Source: Bradyrhizobium sp. CIAT3101
Lineage (GTDB): Bacteria; Pseudomonadota; Alphaproteobacteria; Rhizobiales; Xanthobacteraceae
NCBI RefSeq assembly: GCF_029714945.1
Contig: NZ_CP121634.1
Location: 4,361,001-4,425,000, forward strand
Length of the DNA: 64,000 nt
Reading direction: 5' to 3'
How positions within the stretch are numbered: position 1 is the first letter of the stretch; every line of letters begins with the position of its first letter. Both the position numbers and the translations under genes were made by a program. Positions 23,034-32,252 of this stretch are shown piece after piece. The notes beneath the pieces are model-generated. The model was not told where the DNA came from, ran no database searches, and saw only the letters and a program-made list of their open reading frames with translations.

Positions 23034-24455
23034 ATGGCCGATACATCCTTCGACGTCATCATCATCGGCTCCGGCCCCGGCGGCTATGTCACCGCGATCC
23101 GCGCCGCCCAGCTCGGCTTCAAGGTCGCGATCGTCGAGAAATCCTATCTCGGCGGCATCTGCCTGAACTGGGGCTGCATCCCGACCAAGGCGCTGCTGCG
23201 CTCGGCCGAGATCTATCACTACATGCAGCACGCCAAGGACTACGGCCTGTCGGCCGACAACGTCTCGTTCGACCCGAAGGCGGTGGTGCAGCGCTCGCGC
23301 GGCGTCTCGAAGCGGCTCAACGACGGCGTCGGCTTCCTGATGAAGAAGAACAAGGTGAGCGTGATCTGGGGCGCTGCCTCGATCGATGCGCCCGGCAAGG
23401 TCACCGTGAAGAAATCCGATGTCGAGGGACCGAAGGGGTCGCTGGGCGAGGGGAGCTATCAGGCCAAGCACATCATCATCGCGACCGGCGCGCGGCCGCG
23501 CGTGCTGCCGGGGCTCGAGCCCGACAAGAAGCTGGTCTGGACCTATTTTGAGGCGATGGTGCCGGAGCGGATGCCGAAGTCGCTGCTGGTGGTCGGCTCC
23601 GGCGCGATCGGAATCGAGTTCGCTTCGTTCTTCCATACCATGGGCTCCGACGTCACCGTCGTCGAGGTGCTGCCGCAGATCCTGCCCGTCGAGGACGCCG
23701 AGATCGCGGGCCTCGCGCGCAAGCGGCTGGAGAAGCAGGGCATCAAGATCATGTCCTCGACCAAGGTCACGAAGCTGGAGAAGAAGGCCGACAGCGTCGT
23801 CGCCACCATCGACGACGGCAAGGGCAAGCCCGTCACCACCGAGTTCGAGCGCGTGATCTCGGCGGTCGGCGTCGTCGGCAACATCGAGAATCTCGGCCTC
23901 GAAAAGCTTGGCGTGAAGACCGATCGCGGCTGCATCGTCATCGACGGCTACGGCAAGACCAACATTCCCGGCATCTACGCCATCGGCGACGTCGCCGGTC
24001 CGCCGATGCTCGCGCACAAGGCCGAGCACGAGGGCGTGATCTGCGTCGAGGCCATCAAGGGCCTGCATCCGCACCCCATGGACAAGAACATGATCCCGGG
24101 CTGCACCTACTGCCATCCGCAGGTCGCCTCGGTCGGCCTGACGGAAGCCAAGGCCAAGGAGAGTGGCCGCGAGATCCGCGTCGGCCGCTTCCCCTTCGTC
24201 GGCAACGGCAAGGCGATCGCGCTCGGCGAGGACCAGGGTCTGGTCAAGGTGATCTTCGACAAGAAGACCGGCCAGCTTCTCGGCGCCCACATGGTCGGCG
24301 CCGAAGTGACCGAGCTGATCCAGGGCTACGTCGTCGCCATGAACCTGGAGACGACGGAAGAAGAGCTGATGCACACCGTGTTCCCGCATCCGACCCTGTC
24401 GGAAATGATGAAGGAAGCCGTGCTGGATGCGTACGGGCGGGTGTTGAACATCTAA
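23034..24455 (+). CDS. lpdA: Dihydrolipoamide dehydrogenase (E3)
   Basis: Flavoprotein that reoxidises lipoyl groups with NAD+. The 473 residues show the FAD loop (IIGSGPGGYVTAIRAAQLG), the redox-active disulfide Cys43/Cys48 in GGICLNWGCIPTK, the NAD loop VVGSGAIGIEFASFF, the second FAD motif IYAIGDVAGPPMLAHKAEHEG and the C-terminal active-site His in FPHPTLSE (near residue 452). As last gene of the pdh operon it serves the pyruvate complex; sharing with other complexes cannot be judged here. Confidence 0.97.
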   Translation: MADTSFDVIIIGSGPGGYVTAIRAAQLGFKVAIVEKSYLGGICLNWGCIPTKALLRSAEIYHYMQHAKDYGLSADNVSFDPKAVVQRSRGVSKRLNDGVGFLMKKNKVSVIWGAASIDAPGKVTVKKSDVEGPKGSLGEGSYQAKHIIIATGARPRVLPGLEPDKKLVWTYFEAMVPERMPKSLLVVGSGAIGIEFASFFHTMGSDVTVVEVLPQILPVEDAEIAGLARKRLEKQGIKIMSSTKVTKLEKKADSVVATIDDGKGKPVTTEFERVISAVGVVGNIENLGLEKLGVKTDRGCIVIDGYGKTNIPGIYAIGDVAGPPMLAHKAEHEGVICVEAIKGLHPHPMDKNMIPGCTYCHPQVASVGLTEAKAKESGREIRVGRFPFVGNGKAIALGEDQGLVKVIFDKKTGQLLGAHMVGAEVTELIQGYVVAMNLETTEEELMHTVFPHPTLSEMMKEAVLDAYGRVLNI

Positions 24456-24462
24456 GCATCAA

Positions 24463-24580
24463 ACCCGTCATCCTGAGGTGCTCGCGAAGCGAGCCTCGAA
24501 GGATGCACGGCCAGATCGAGCAGCCGGGCTCGTCGCCCTTCGAGGCCTCCGCTTCGCTCCGGCACTTCAGGGTGACGGGT
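24463..24580. repeat. REP-like palindromic repeat
   Basis: A 118-bp element whose ends are inverted (ACCCGTCATCCTGAGGTGC at the left, GCACTTCAGGGTGACGGGT at the right, imperfect). Inside are smaller palindromes such as GCTCGCGAAGCGAGC and a run like CGAGGCCTCCGCTTCGCTCCGG. It shares the CATCCTGAGG/TCGAAGGATG core with the element at 13043. It begins eight bases after the lpdA stop and may also serve as a transcript end. Confidence 0.8.
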
Positions 24581-24623
24581 CGAACTGGGAAACAGATCAC
24601 AACAACAAAAAGGGAATGAACCC

Positions 24624-25865
24624 ATGCATGACAACGACAACCTGACTATCGAACGCCCGACCTTCGTCACCCATCTCGAATGCGCGATGGAGGGTGATCA
24701 TTACGCGGCCGATCAGGTCCACAACCTCTCCAAGGCCGGCAAGCCGCTTCTCGTGCGTTACGACCTCGCCGGCGTGAAGAAGGCGCTGACCAAGGATGCG
24801 CTGGCGCAGCGCCCCGCCGACATGTGGCGTTATCGCGAGCTGCTGCCGGTGCGCAAATGCAAGGACATCGTTTCGCTCGGTGAAGTCACCACGCCGCTGA
24901 TCCGGCTGCCGAAGCTGGCTAAGAAGCTCGGTGGCGGCGAGATCATCGTCAAGGACGAGGGACGCCTGCCGACTGGTTCGTTCAAGGCGCGCGGCCTGGT
25001 CATGGCGGTGTCGATGGGCAAGGCGCTCGGCATCAAGCATATGGCGATGCCGACCAACGGCAATGCCGGCGCAGCGCTCGCGGCTTACGCGACCTCCTGC
25101 GGTATCAAGACCACGATCTTCTGCCCGGCCGACACGCCCGAGGTGAATGTCAGCGAGATCGAGCTGCAGGGCGCGACCGTCTACCGCGTCAACGGCTATA
25201 TCGACGATTGCGGCAAGATCGTCGGCGAGGGCAAGGCCAAGGTTGGCTGGTTCGATACGTCCACGCTGAAAGAGCCGTACCGCATCGAAGGCAAGAAGAC
25301 GATGGGCCTCGAGCTTGCCGAGCAACTCAATTGGGACGTGCCCGACGTGATCTTCTATCCGACCGGCGGCGGCACCGGACTGATCGGCATGTGGAAGGCT
25401 TTCGACGAGCTGGAGAAGATCGGCTTCATCGGTTCGAAGCGCCCGCGCATGGTCGCGGTGCAGGCCTCCGGCTGCGCGCCGATGGTGCGCGCCTATGACG
25501 CCGGCACCGAGCACGCGACGCGCTGGGAGGACGCCCACACCATCGCATCCGGCATCCGCGTGCCGCAGGCGATCGGCGACTTTTTGATTTTGCGCGCGGT
25601 GCGGCAGAGCAAGGGTTTTGCCATCGCGGTCGACGACGACAAGATCTCGGCGGCGCTGAACGAAGTGGCGCGCGAGGAGGGGCTGTTGCTGTGCCCCGAA
25701 GGTGCTGCGACCTACGCCGCCTACAAGGAGAGCCTCGCCGACGGCCGCGTCAGCAAGACCGATCGCGTGATGCTGTTCAACTGCGCGACCGGCTTGAAGT
25801 ATCCGCTGCCGCCGGTCACCCGCACGCTCGATCGCCACAAGCCGATCGACTACACGCAGTTCTAG
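24624..25865 (+). CDS. Threonine synthase-like PLP enzyme
   Basis: A 413-residue fold-type II PLP enzyme. The cofactor Lys121 is in GSFKARG; the PLP phosphate loop is the GGGTG in YPTGGGTGLIGMW; substrate-binding NGNAGAALAAYA also fits. It has the short threonine-synthase layout with an N-terminal part containing WRYRELLPV. It may be a true ThrC making threonine from O-phosphohomoserine, or a related threonine/diaminopropionate-type lyase; rhizobia usually also carry a longer ThrC elsewhere. It is next to a Bug-type binding protein with 87 bases between. Confidence 0.82.
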   Translation: MHDNDNLTIERPTFVTHLECAMEGDHYAADQVHNLSKAGKPLLVRYDLAGVKKALTKDALAQRPADMWRYRELLPVRKCKDIVSLGEVTTPLIRLPKLAKKLGGGEIIVKDEGRLPTGSFKARGLVMAVSMGKALGIKHMAMPTNGNAGAALAAYATSCGIKTTIFCPADTPEVNVSEIELQGATVYRVNGYIDDCGKIVGEGKAKVGWFDTSTLKEPYRIEGKKTMGLELAEQLNWDVPDVIFYPTGGGTGLIGMWKAFDELEKIGFIGSKRPRMVAVQASGCAPMVRAYDAGTEHATRWEDAHTIASGIRVPQAIGDFLILRAVRQSKGFAIAVDDDKISAALNEVAREEGLLLCPEGAATYAAYKESLADGRVSKTDRVMLFNCATGLKYPLPPVTRTLDRHKPIDYTQF

Positions 25866-25952
25866 CGCGTCATTTCGTCTCTTCACGAACGACCTCTCTT
25901 CCCGTACGCGGGAAGAGATAAAAACAAAAACGACATCGTCGGGGAGAACACA

Positions 25953-26924
25953 ATGAAGAAGGCCGTCTGGGCCGGGCTGATCGGCATTCTCGCTCTCACC
26001 GGCGTCGCGCGCGCCGACGATTATCCGTCGCATCCGATCACCATCATCGTGCCCTTCGCGGCCGGCGGCCCGTCGGATGCGATGGCACGCGTGCTCGCCG
26101 AGCGGATGCGCCAGTCGCTCGGCCAAGCCCTGGTGATCGAGAATGTCACCGGCGCCGGCGGCTCGATCGGGGTTGGGCGTGCCGTGCATTCGCCGCCGGA
26201 CGGCTACACCATCTCGTTCGGCCATCTCGGCACCCACGTCGCCAACGGTGCCGTCTACAAGCTCAACTACGACCTCGTCGCCGATCTCGAACCGGTGGTG
26301 CTGCTGCCAAGCAATCCGATGATCGTCGTCAGCAAGAACGCGGTGCCGGCGACTTCGTTGAAAGAGCTCCTTGCCTGGCTCAAGTCGCGGCCATCGCCGC
26401 CAACGGCCGGCACGGCCGGCGCCGGCTCGGGCAGCCACATCGCCGGCGTCTATTTCGAGAGCGTCAGCGGCATCAAGCTGCAATACGTACCATATCGCGG
26501 CACTGCACCCGCGCTGAACGATCTGATCGCTGGCCAGATCGACGTCATCGTCGACCAGACTTCCAACTCCATCAACCAGGTTCGCGCCGGCACCATCCGC
26601 GCCTACGCCATCACCGATGACAAACGCCTGTCGTCGGCGCCTGACATCCCGACCGCGGAGGAGGCGGGGCTGAAGGGGTTCAACATGACGCTATGGTCGG
26701 GCCTGTGGGTGCCCAAGGGCACGCCGAAGGAGATCGTGACCAGGCTCAACGCCGCAGCCGTGGAAGCGCTGAATGATCCCACCGTGAAGAAGCAGCTCGA
26801 AAGCCAGGGCCTGGAGATGACGCCGCAGGACCAGCTCACGCCCGAAGCCCTCGGCGCCCGCCAGAAGGCCGAGATCGCGAAATGGTGGCCGATCATCAAG
26901 GCCGCCAACATCACGGTGGATTGA
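25953..26924 (+). CDS. Bug-family (TctC) periplasmic solute-binding protein
   Basis: A 323-residue secreted protein. The signal peptide ends at about residue 21 (GVARADDYPSHP). The mature protein has the Bug/TctC pattern: ITIIVPFAAGGPSDAMARVLAERM, VIENVTGAGGSIGVGR, YVPYRGTAPALNDLIAGQIDV and SGLWVPKGTPKEIV. Such proteins bind carboxylates or aromatic acids for TctAB transporters; neither tctA nor tctB is near, so it is an orphan, as most Bug proteins are. GGGGAG precedes the ATG. Confidence 0.92.
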   Translation: MKKAVWAGLIGILALTGVARADDYPSHPITIIVPFAAGGPSDAMARVLAERMRQSLGQALVIENVTGAGGSIGVGRAVHSPPDGYTISFGHLGTHVANGAVYKLNYDLVADLEPVVLLPSNPMIVVSKNAVPATSLKELLAWLKSRPSPPTAGTAGAGSGSHIAGVYFESVSGIKLQYVPYRGTAPALNDLIAGQIDVIVDQTSNSINQVRAGTIRAYAITDDKRLSSAPDIPTAEEAGLKGFNMTLWSGLWVPKGTPKEIVTRLNAAAVEALNDPTVKKQLESQGLEMTPQDQLTPEALGARQKAEIAKWWPIIKAANITVD

Positions 26925-26949
26925 CGCAACGCGGAGTTTCCCGCCGTGG

Positions 26950-26971
26950 GTGGCCGCCAGGTCGCGGCCAC
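26950..26971. terminator. Hairpin between convergent genes
   Basis: An 8-bp perfect GC-rich stem (GTGGCCGC / GCGGCCAC) with a six-base loop in the short gap between the Bug gene and the convergent response regulator. It lacks a T run on either side, so the terminator call is tentative. Confidence 0.45.
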
Positions 26972-26975
26972 GTCA

Positions 26976-27362
26976 TCAGGTCGCGGCCTTTCCGGGCGCC
27001 GAGAGCGCCGTCTCCAGGCATTGCAGCAGGGTCGGCGTGGAGAACGGCTTGGCGAGAAAGCAGATCGCGCCGGCCTTCAGCGCGCGGGCGCGCACATCAT
27101 CATCGGGAAAAGCTGTCATGAAGATGAACGGCGTCAGATGCCCAAGGTCGCGCAGATGCATCAGGAGATCGACGCCGCTCATGACCGCCATCTGCACATC
27201 CGCGATCACGCAGGCGATCGTGTCGATTTTGCCGGATTGGAGAAATTCGTGAGCGGAGCCAAAGGTGTAGACCGTGTATCCCCGCGACGTCAGGAGGTTG
27301 TTCGTCGCAAGGCGAACGGACGGATCATCATCAATGACGGAAATAATTGAAGACAATGACAA
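26976..27362 (-). CDS. Stand-alone receiver protein
   Basis: A 128-residue single receiver domain without an output domain. Acidic pocket in SVIDDDPSVR, phosphorylated Asp in IADVQMAVMSG, conserved Thr in FIFMTAF and Lys in FLAKPFS. The sequence style is that of FixJ-type receivers. It lies 88 bases downstream of the FixJ-family regulator on the same strand, so it may act as a phosphate sink or second output for the large PAS kinase. Confidence 0.92.
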   Translation of the reverse strand: MSLSSIISVIDDDPSVRLATNNLLTSRGYTVYTFGSAHEFLQSGKIDTIACVIADVQMAVMSGVDLLMHLRDLGHLTPFIFMTAFPDDDVRARALKAGAICFLAKPFSTPTLLQCLETALSAPGKAAT

Positions 27363-27450
27363 TATGATCGCTCCTGATTGGGGGAGCCTCCGGCCGTGGC
27401 ACGGCCGCCGACCGGAAAGTGGGCCCCCGGAGCGAGATTGGAAAGCATAC

Positions 27451-28116
27451 TTAGGTTTGCAGGTTTCCCCTTGTGCGTGGGATTCCGAGCGCGTCGGTCA
27501 TTCTGACGAGATCGGCCAATGACCTCGCGCCCATTTTCCGCATGATCTGCCCGCGATAGATCTTCACGGTGATCTCGGCCAATCCCAGCTCGGCGGCGAC
27601 CTGCTTGTTCATCAGGCCGGACGCGACCAGACTGAGGACGTCGCGCTGGCGCGCGCTCAGGCCCTCGAAACGGGATCGCACGCCCGAGACCGATTTCTCG
27701 GCGTCGCGCCGCTTGCGGTCCCGTTCGAGCGCAGCCTGCACCGCATCCAGCATGTCCTGGTCGCGTACCGGCTTGGTCAGAAAATCGACGGCACCGCTCT
27801 TCATGGCCCTGACGGTCATGGGAATATCGCCATGACCGGTGATGAAGATGATCGGTGTGTGAATGTTGGCTTTGGCGAGGTCGGCCTGAAGGTCGAGGCC
27901 GCTCGAGCCCGGCAGGCGAATGTCGAGCACGAGGCAACTGGGGACCGCCGGCGGCTTGGCTTCCATGATCTCCGCCGCTGAGCCGAAGGCTTCGACCTTG
28001 AGACCAACCGATTGAAAGAGATTGGTGAGCGCGCGGCGCATCGATGGATCGTCATCGACGATCCGAACGATCGGCTCATCGGCAGTCGCCTGCGCTTGCT
28101 TGCCATGATCAGTCAC
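27451..28116 (-). CDS. FixJ-family response regulator
   Basis: A 221-residue regulator: receiver domain (about 15-130; phosphorylated Asp in [12 protein letters not shown], Lys in FLTKPVRD) and LuxR-type helix-turn-helix (about 150-215; [35 protein letters not shown]). The GTG start overlaps the kinase stop as GTGA, indicating coupled translation with the PAS kinase; the longer open frame upstream lies inside the kinase gene and is not real. It is FixJ-like in build, but nothing ties it to nitrogen fixation. Confidence 0.93.
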   Translation of the reverse strand: MTDHGKQAQATADEPIVRIVDDDPSMRRALTNLFQSVGLKVEAFGSAAEIMEAKPPAVPSCLVLDIRLPGSSGLDLQADLAKANIHTPIIFITGHGDIPMTVRAMKSGAVDFLTKPVRDQDMLDAVQAALERDRKRRDAEKSVSGVRSRFEGLSARQRDVLSLVASGLMNKQVAAELGLAEITVKIYRGQIMRKMGARSLADLVRMTDALGIPRTRGNLQT

Positions 28117-30545
28117 GACGCGTCCTTGTGCGGCAAGGGCAGGGCGATCTGGAAAGTTGCTCCGCTCCCTTCGTTGGGGAAGGCCGAAAGCCGTCCTGCG
28201 TGAGCCTCGATGATTGATCGGCAGATCGAGAGGCCCATGCCCAGGCCGCCCGATTTCGTGGTGAAGAACGGCGTGAAGATACGATCCGTCACGTCCTTGC
28301 CGAGGCCGACGCCACGATCCGTCACGGTGAGGAGCAGGCGGCGATCGCCGTCTTCGTCCGCATGGCCGGAGCGGATCGCCAGCTCGCGCGGGCGGTCGAT
28401 ATTGGCCTGCATGGCCTCGATCCCGTTCATCAGCAGGTTGATCAGGACCTGCTGCAGCTGGATCCGGTCGCCGCAAATCCTGGGCAGGTCGGACGCCAAC
28501 TCCATTCGCACCGATACGGCATGGGTGGCGAGCTCGCGCCGAACCAGCGCCACGGCCTCCCTGACGACCTCGTTGATGTCGAGCGGAATCACCTCGATCT
28601 CGGTCTTCTTCGCCAGCGCCCTGATCCGGCGGATCACCTCGCTGGCCCGGTTGGCGTCCTCGACGATCCATTCCGCGGAACGGCGTGCAGCCGTCAGATC
28701 GGCAGGCTCGCGGCCAAGCCAGCCGATGCAGGCGTCCGCATTGGAGATCACCGCGGCGAGAGGCTGGGTGATTTCATGGGCAATCGAGGCGGTGAGTTCA
28801 CCGAGCGTCGTCACGCGCGTGACATGGGTCAGCTCGGCTTGCGCCTTACGTAACGCCTCCTCGGCCTGCTCGGCGCGGATCGCCGCCGTCACGTCGCTGC
28901 TGACGCCGCGATAGCCGAGAAAACTGCCGCTTGCATCGTGGAACGGCTTGCCGCTGGTGCGCACATAGATGGGATGTCCGTTGAGATCTCTGCTGCGGTA
29001 GACGAGATCGCGGAACGGAAGATGGGCATCGAGCGCCAGGCGATGCTGCTCCCACTTCTCGGGCTCGAGTTCGGCATCGGGCGGAATGTCCCAACGCGTC
29101 AGGCCGATCAATCCCGTCGGCGCGGCGGAGGACGTATCAGCGTGTTCCGATATGTGCGTGATACGGTGATCCGGCCCGGTCTCCCAGAACCAGTCCGACG
29201 CGGTTTCGGCATAGTCGCGGAATCGCTGCTCGGATGTCTTTAGCTCGTCGAAAGCCCTTTGCAGGGCCTCCTTGGCGGCGACCTGCTCGGTGACGTCGAC
29301 ATGCGTGCCGATGATTTCCGTCACCTCGCCGTCGCTGCCGATGACGGGATGGCCCTCCGAGTGGACGCGTCTGATCGAGCCGTCCGGACGCGCAATCCGA
29401 AAGTCGATCTGGAAGGGCTCTCGCTGCCGGACGGCCTGACGTTCCACCTCGGCGATCCGCCGAAAGTCTTCAGGCAGGATGCGCTGCTGGAAATCCCGTG
29501 CCGGGAGGTCGATCTGGTCCGGTTCAAATCCGAACAGGCGGTAAAGCTCGGCCGATCTGTAGGCGAACTCCTGACGGCGCACGTCCCAGGACCAGCTGCT
29601 CGTATGGCTGAGGCGCTGGGCTTCGGCCAAATAGGCCTCGCTGCGACGCAGCCTCTGTTCCGCCTCCTTTGCAATCGTGACATCGGTGATGGCCCCGACA
29701 AATTCGATGCGCCCGGATGGGTGTCGCACCGCGCGCGCCACGGAATGGAGATATTTGACCGATCCATCCGGCATCAGCAGGCGATATTCGTGGTCGAGAT
29801 TCTCCGCTTCGAGGGAAGCCCGATCAAGGGTCCGTCTGACCCTGTCGCGATCGTCCGGATGGATGCGCTGAAACACGAAGTTAAGGGTCGGCTTCGTCGC
29901 CGGGTCACATTGGAAGATGCGAAAGGTCTCCCTTGACCAGACGGCCTCGCCCGTCACGAGGTTGAGGCCGAAACTGCCGGTGTGGCTCAGTTCCTGAGCA
30001 TGGGCGAGATAGGCCTCGCTTCGCCGCAGCGCATCCTCGGCCTCCTTGCGTTGGGTGATGTTCTCGCAGGCGACCAGCACGATGGGCCTGCCGTCGCCGC
30101 GCAACATGGCCTTCGCGTTTTCACGGACCCAGAGGACCGAGCCATCCTTCCGGATCTTGCGAATCTCCCAGGTGTGCGGCTGGTCCACTGTCTCCAGGCA
30201 CAGGGCGACGCAGTGGCGGACGGTGTCGTGGTCTTCCTCGAAGAAGACGTTCAGCACGGATTGGCCGATCAGTTCGGCCGTCGTGTAGCCAAGTTGTGCG
30301 GCGCCAAACGTGTTCACGTTGAGGACCGTTCCGGTCGGGTCGACCATGAAGTACATGACCGGATTGTGCTCGAACACCTCGCGCCATTGCTTCATGGCGT
30401 CGCGCAGATCGGTGTCTTGCCGGGAGTCTTCTCCATGCGCGGCCTTGGCCTTTTCGCCGCTGCCGAATGATCGAAGCGCCGCGAGGCCGCCGAGCAGGAA
30501 TTGTGCGGCCGAATTCCCAAGTTTTGCGATCTGGCCAGACATCAT
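28113..30545 (-). CDS. Multi-PAS sensor histidine kinase, FixL-like
   Basis: A kinase of about 810 residues from the ATG at 30545 (a 30-residue longer version from 30635 is possible). Four PAS/PAC units precede the kinase core; PAC ends are seen at [47 protein letters not shown] and [19 protein letters not shown]. The phospho-acceptor His590 is in [19 protein letters not shown], and ATPase boxes follow ([34 protein letters not shown]). No membrane segment is obvious, so it is likely cytosolic. No heme-binding histidine could be assigned. It is the first gene of a kinase/FixJ/receiver operon. Confidence 0.93.
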   Translation of the reverse strand: MMSGQIAKLGNSAAQFLLGGLAALRSFGSGEKAKAAHGEDSRQDTDLRDAMKQWREVFEHNPVMYFMVDPTGTVLNVNTFGAAQLGYTTAELIGQSVLNVFFEEDHDTVRHCVALCLETVDQPHTWEIRKIRKDGSVLWVRENAKAMLRGDGRPIVLVACENITQRKEAEDALRRSEAYLAHAQELSHTGSFGLNLVTGEAVWSRETFRIFQCDPATKPTLNFVFQRIHPDDRDRVRRTLDRASLEAENLDHEYRLLMPDGSVKYLHSVARAVRHPSGRIEFVGAITDVTIAKEAEQRLRRSEAYLAEAQRLSHTSSWSWDVRRQEFAYRSAELYRLFGFEPDQIDLPARDFQQRILPEDFRRIAEVERQAVRQREPFQIDFRIARPDGSIRRVHSEGHPVIGSDGEVTEIIGTHVDVTEQVAAKEALQRAFDELKTSEQRFRDYAETASDWFWETGPDHRITHISEHADTSSAAPTGLIGLTRWDIPPDAELEPEKWEQHRLALDAHLPFRDLVYRSRDLNGHPIYVRTSGKPFHDASGSFLGYRGVSSDVTAAIRAEQAEEALRKAQAELTHVTRVTTLGELTASIAHEITQPLAAVISNADACIGWLGREPADLTAARRSAEWIVEDANRASEVIRRIRALAKKTEIEVIPLDINEVVREAVALVRRELATHAVSVRMELASDLPRICGDRIQLQQVLINLLMNGIEAMQANIDRPRELAIRSGHADEDGDRRLLLTVTDRGVGLGKDVTDRIFTPFFTTKSGGLGMGLSICRSIIEAHAGRLSAFPNEGSGATFQIALPLPHKDAS

Positions 30546-30995
30546 CGCAGCCGTCCCGGCGCGCTGTAGGCAATGCGAGTAGAGCACTTTGCCACAACAG
30601 GGGCAATTCCCTCCGGCCAAAGTCGGACCTTGCACAAAACTCGCGGCGGCCGTGCAGCTCGCGCACCTTGCGCCGTCTCGTTGCGTGGGTCCGGAAAACT
30701 ACGGGACAAACCTACGTATAGCTCGCGCATCCCTAGTTCTAGCGTGCATTTACCTCCGTACAATTGAGCGATCCGATGCACGCGGCCTAGGGTAAGTCCA
30801 ATCGAGAGGAGTCGATTGCGGAGCACAAATTGCCGGGATGCTCGGTGTGTTGCACCCAAAGAGCCGAGCTCTGCCTCCGCCACTCTGACCTGCCGGATGA
30901 ATTGGCAGGTCGCGATTGAGAAGCCGCATTTTCCGTGACGACCGTGGTGACCGTGCCTCAGTGCACGAGGACCCACGAGAGGCCAAGAGGAGAGG
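30546..30995. other. Intergenic region between divergent genes, with inverted repeat
   Basis: About 450 bases between the PAS kinase and the small-protein cluster. It holds a perfect inverted repeat at 30799-30818 (CAATCGA, six-base spacer, TCGATTG) that could be a regulator site. The longer open frames here have no family resemblance. If the kinase starts at 30635, its first 30 residues (with a CPCCGK motif) occupy part of it. Confidence 0.6.
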
Positions 30996-31187
30996 ATGAT
31001 GTGCGATAGGTCCGAACACTCCGAGCGCCGTCCTGACGCACAGGGATGTGCCGTCTGTGCAGGGAAGTTTGGCCTGATCCGATACTATTCCTGGCGAACG
31101 CCGCTCTGCTCGAGGAAATGTCTAGACCATTTCAGGGAGCGCCGTGAGCAAGACCGGCGTTGGCTCTTCCGATTTCAGACGGCGTGA
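30996..31187 (+). CDS. Small four-cysteine (zinc-finger-like) protein
   Basis: A 63-residue basic protein. Four cysteines form C-x2-C-x16-C-x3-C (CAVC ... CSRKC), a pattern suited to binding one zinc. A strong ribosome site (AGAGGAGAGG) sits directly upstream, and a second ATG one codon later may be the true start. The same pattern recurs in two genes a short way downstream, so this belongs to a local family. No known function; it lies divergent from the PAS kinase operon. Confidence 0.7.
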   Translation: MMCDRSEHSERRPDAQGCAVCAGKFGLIRYYSWRTPLCSRKCLDHFRERREQDRRWLFRFQTA

Positions 31188-31239
31188 GAACGGGCCGCAA
31201 AGACCGCTTCACAGGGAAACTTTTAAACGAGGAGGCTGC

Positions 31240-31638
31240 GTGTTGAACGGTGTCGGCAAGCTCCTCCTCGCGGTCGCGCTGCCGCTTCCCCTGATCACGG
31301 GCGTGAAGGCCGAGGAGGCTGGCCAGGACGCCGCACATCGCCACCATCCGCCTCAAGACGAACTGGTCCACGAGAAGTTCTATTCGAGCTGGCACATGCC
31401 GGACAATCCGGTGATGAGCTGCTGCAACAGCGCGGATTGCTACCCGACCGAGATCCGCTACGTCGACGGCAAGATTTATGCGCGGCGCCGGGAGGACGGG
31501 AAATACATCCTGGTCCCGGTCCAGAAAGTCGAGCGAAACAGGGACAATCCCGACGGCCGCAACCATCTTTGCGCGCCGCCGCCATCCGCTTCGCTGGTCG
31601 ATACGGTCTATTGCTTCGCGCTGGGAGGTGCCACGTGA
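31240..31638 (+). CDS. Secreted cysteine-rich small protein
   Basis: About 132 residues with a signal peptide (LLLAVALPLPLITGVKA). The mature part has a His-rich start (HRHHPPQDE), a paired-cysteine segment MSCCNSADCYPTE and two further Cys (NHLCAPP, VYCFALGG), suggesting disulfides or a metal site in the periplasm. GAGGAGG at 31229-31235 points to the GTG at 31240 or the TTG at 31243 as start rather than the farther upstream one. Its stop overlaps the next start as GTGA. I do not know its function. Confidence 0.75.
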   Translation: MLNGVGKLLLAVALPLPLITGVKAEEAGQDAAHRHHPPQDELVHEKFYSSWHMPDNPVMSCCNSADCYPTEIRYVDGKIYARRREDGKYILVPVQKVERNRDNPDGRNHLCAPPPSASLVDTVYCFALGGAT

Positions 31639-31823
31639 GGTTCGTATTGGTGAACGGCAGGACCCCTTTCCGCAAGACGTTCTGTCTGTGGTGTTGCGAG
31701 GAGATCAGCGGCGGCTATTTGCGCGACGTGCGAACGCTGCTGCCCTACTGCGACCACGAATGCTACGCGCTTCATCACGAAGCCTTGGTGCCGTTCGGGG
31801 AGCGTGCGCGAGCGGCGTCTTGA
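31635..31823 (+). CDS. Small four-cysteine protein, paralogue 2
   Basis: A 62-residue protein starting at GTG (MRFVLVNGRTPFRK...), with GGGAGG ahead and a GTGA overlap with the secreted-protein gene. It contains CLWC, 18 residues, then CDHEC. The opening MRFVLVN is repeated in the next gene as MRFMLVN, and the cysteine spacing is the same, so the two are paralogues. A zinc-ribbon-like role is inferred from cysteine spacing only. Confidence 0.72.
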   Translation: MRFVLVNGRTPFRKTFCLWCCEEISGGYLRDVRTLLPYCDHECYALHHEALVPFGERARAAS

Positions 31824-31856
31824 GAACCGGCCGAGGCGGCAACAGAGGACACGATT

Positions 31857-32168
31857 TTGAGATTCATGCTCGTCAACCAGGAAACACCTCGCCCCGGCGC
31901 CGCTTGTAGCGCCTGCGCCCGGCCGCTGGGCGCGAGTTATCTCCGGCATGCGTCGATGCAGGCGCGCTATTGCGACTATGACTGCTACCGGCAGCAGGCA
32001 ACCATGGGGATATTCGCTCCCTACCGCGGTTCGCTCGAGGCGATATCGGTGCTCACGGCCATTTCGGCCTGGAGCTTGATGATGCAGATGAGCGCGCTCT
32101 CGCGCTCGCTGACTGAGGTCTATCTGCGCGCGCACGACCTTCTGACCATGGAAGGAGGTGACGGCTAA
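31857..32168 (+). CDS. Small four-cysteine protein, paralogue 3
   Basis: A 103-residue protein from a TTG start chosen because it restores MRFMLVN, matching the paralogue upstream; an ATG at 31866 is the alternative. It has CSAC, 18 residues, then CDYDC, followed by an extra C-terminal part (EAISVLTAISAWSLMMQMS) that may be an amphipathic or weak membrane helix and is absent from the other two. AGAGGA precedes the start. Unknown function. Confidence 0.7.
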   Translation: MRFMLVNQETPRPGAACSACARPLGASYLRHASMQARYCDYDCYRQQATMGIFAPYRGSLEAISVLTAISAWSLMMQMSALSRSLTEVYLRAHDLLTMEGGDG

Positions 32169-32252
32169 CCCCACGATGCCGGCTGCGCAGAACCGTCGGC
32201 CGCAGTCACCCGTCCAGCCCTTGCGCCGCGTTCCAGCCCCGGCGGTGCGGGC

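Noticed and set aside
24244..24600. 118-residue minus-strand frame over the lpdA end and the repeat
   Set aside because: It runs through the REP-like element and antisense to lpdA; no family resemblance.
27451..28671. 406-residue version of the FixJ-family regulator
   Set aside because: The first 185 residues lie within the kinase gene in another frame and lack any domain; the GTG at 28116 gives a normal FixJ length.
30546..30635. Longer N-terminus for the PAS kinase with CPCCGK
   Set aside because: The two ATGs at 30545/30542 give a more usual start; the Cys motif could be chance in non-coding sequence. Left as an alternative.
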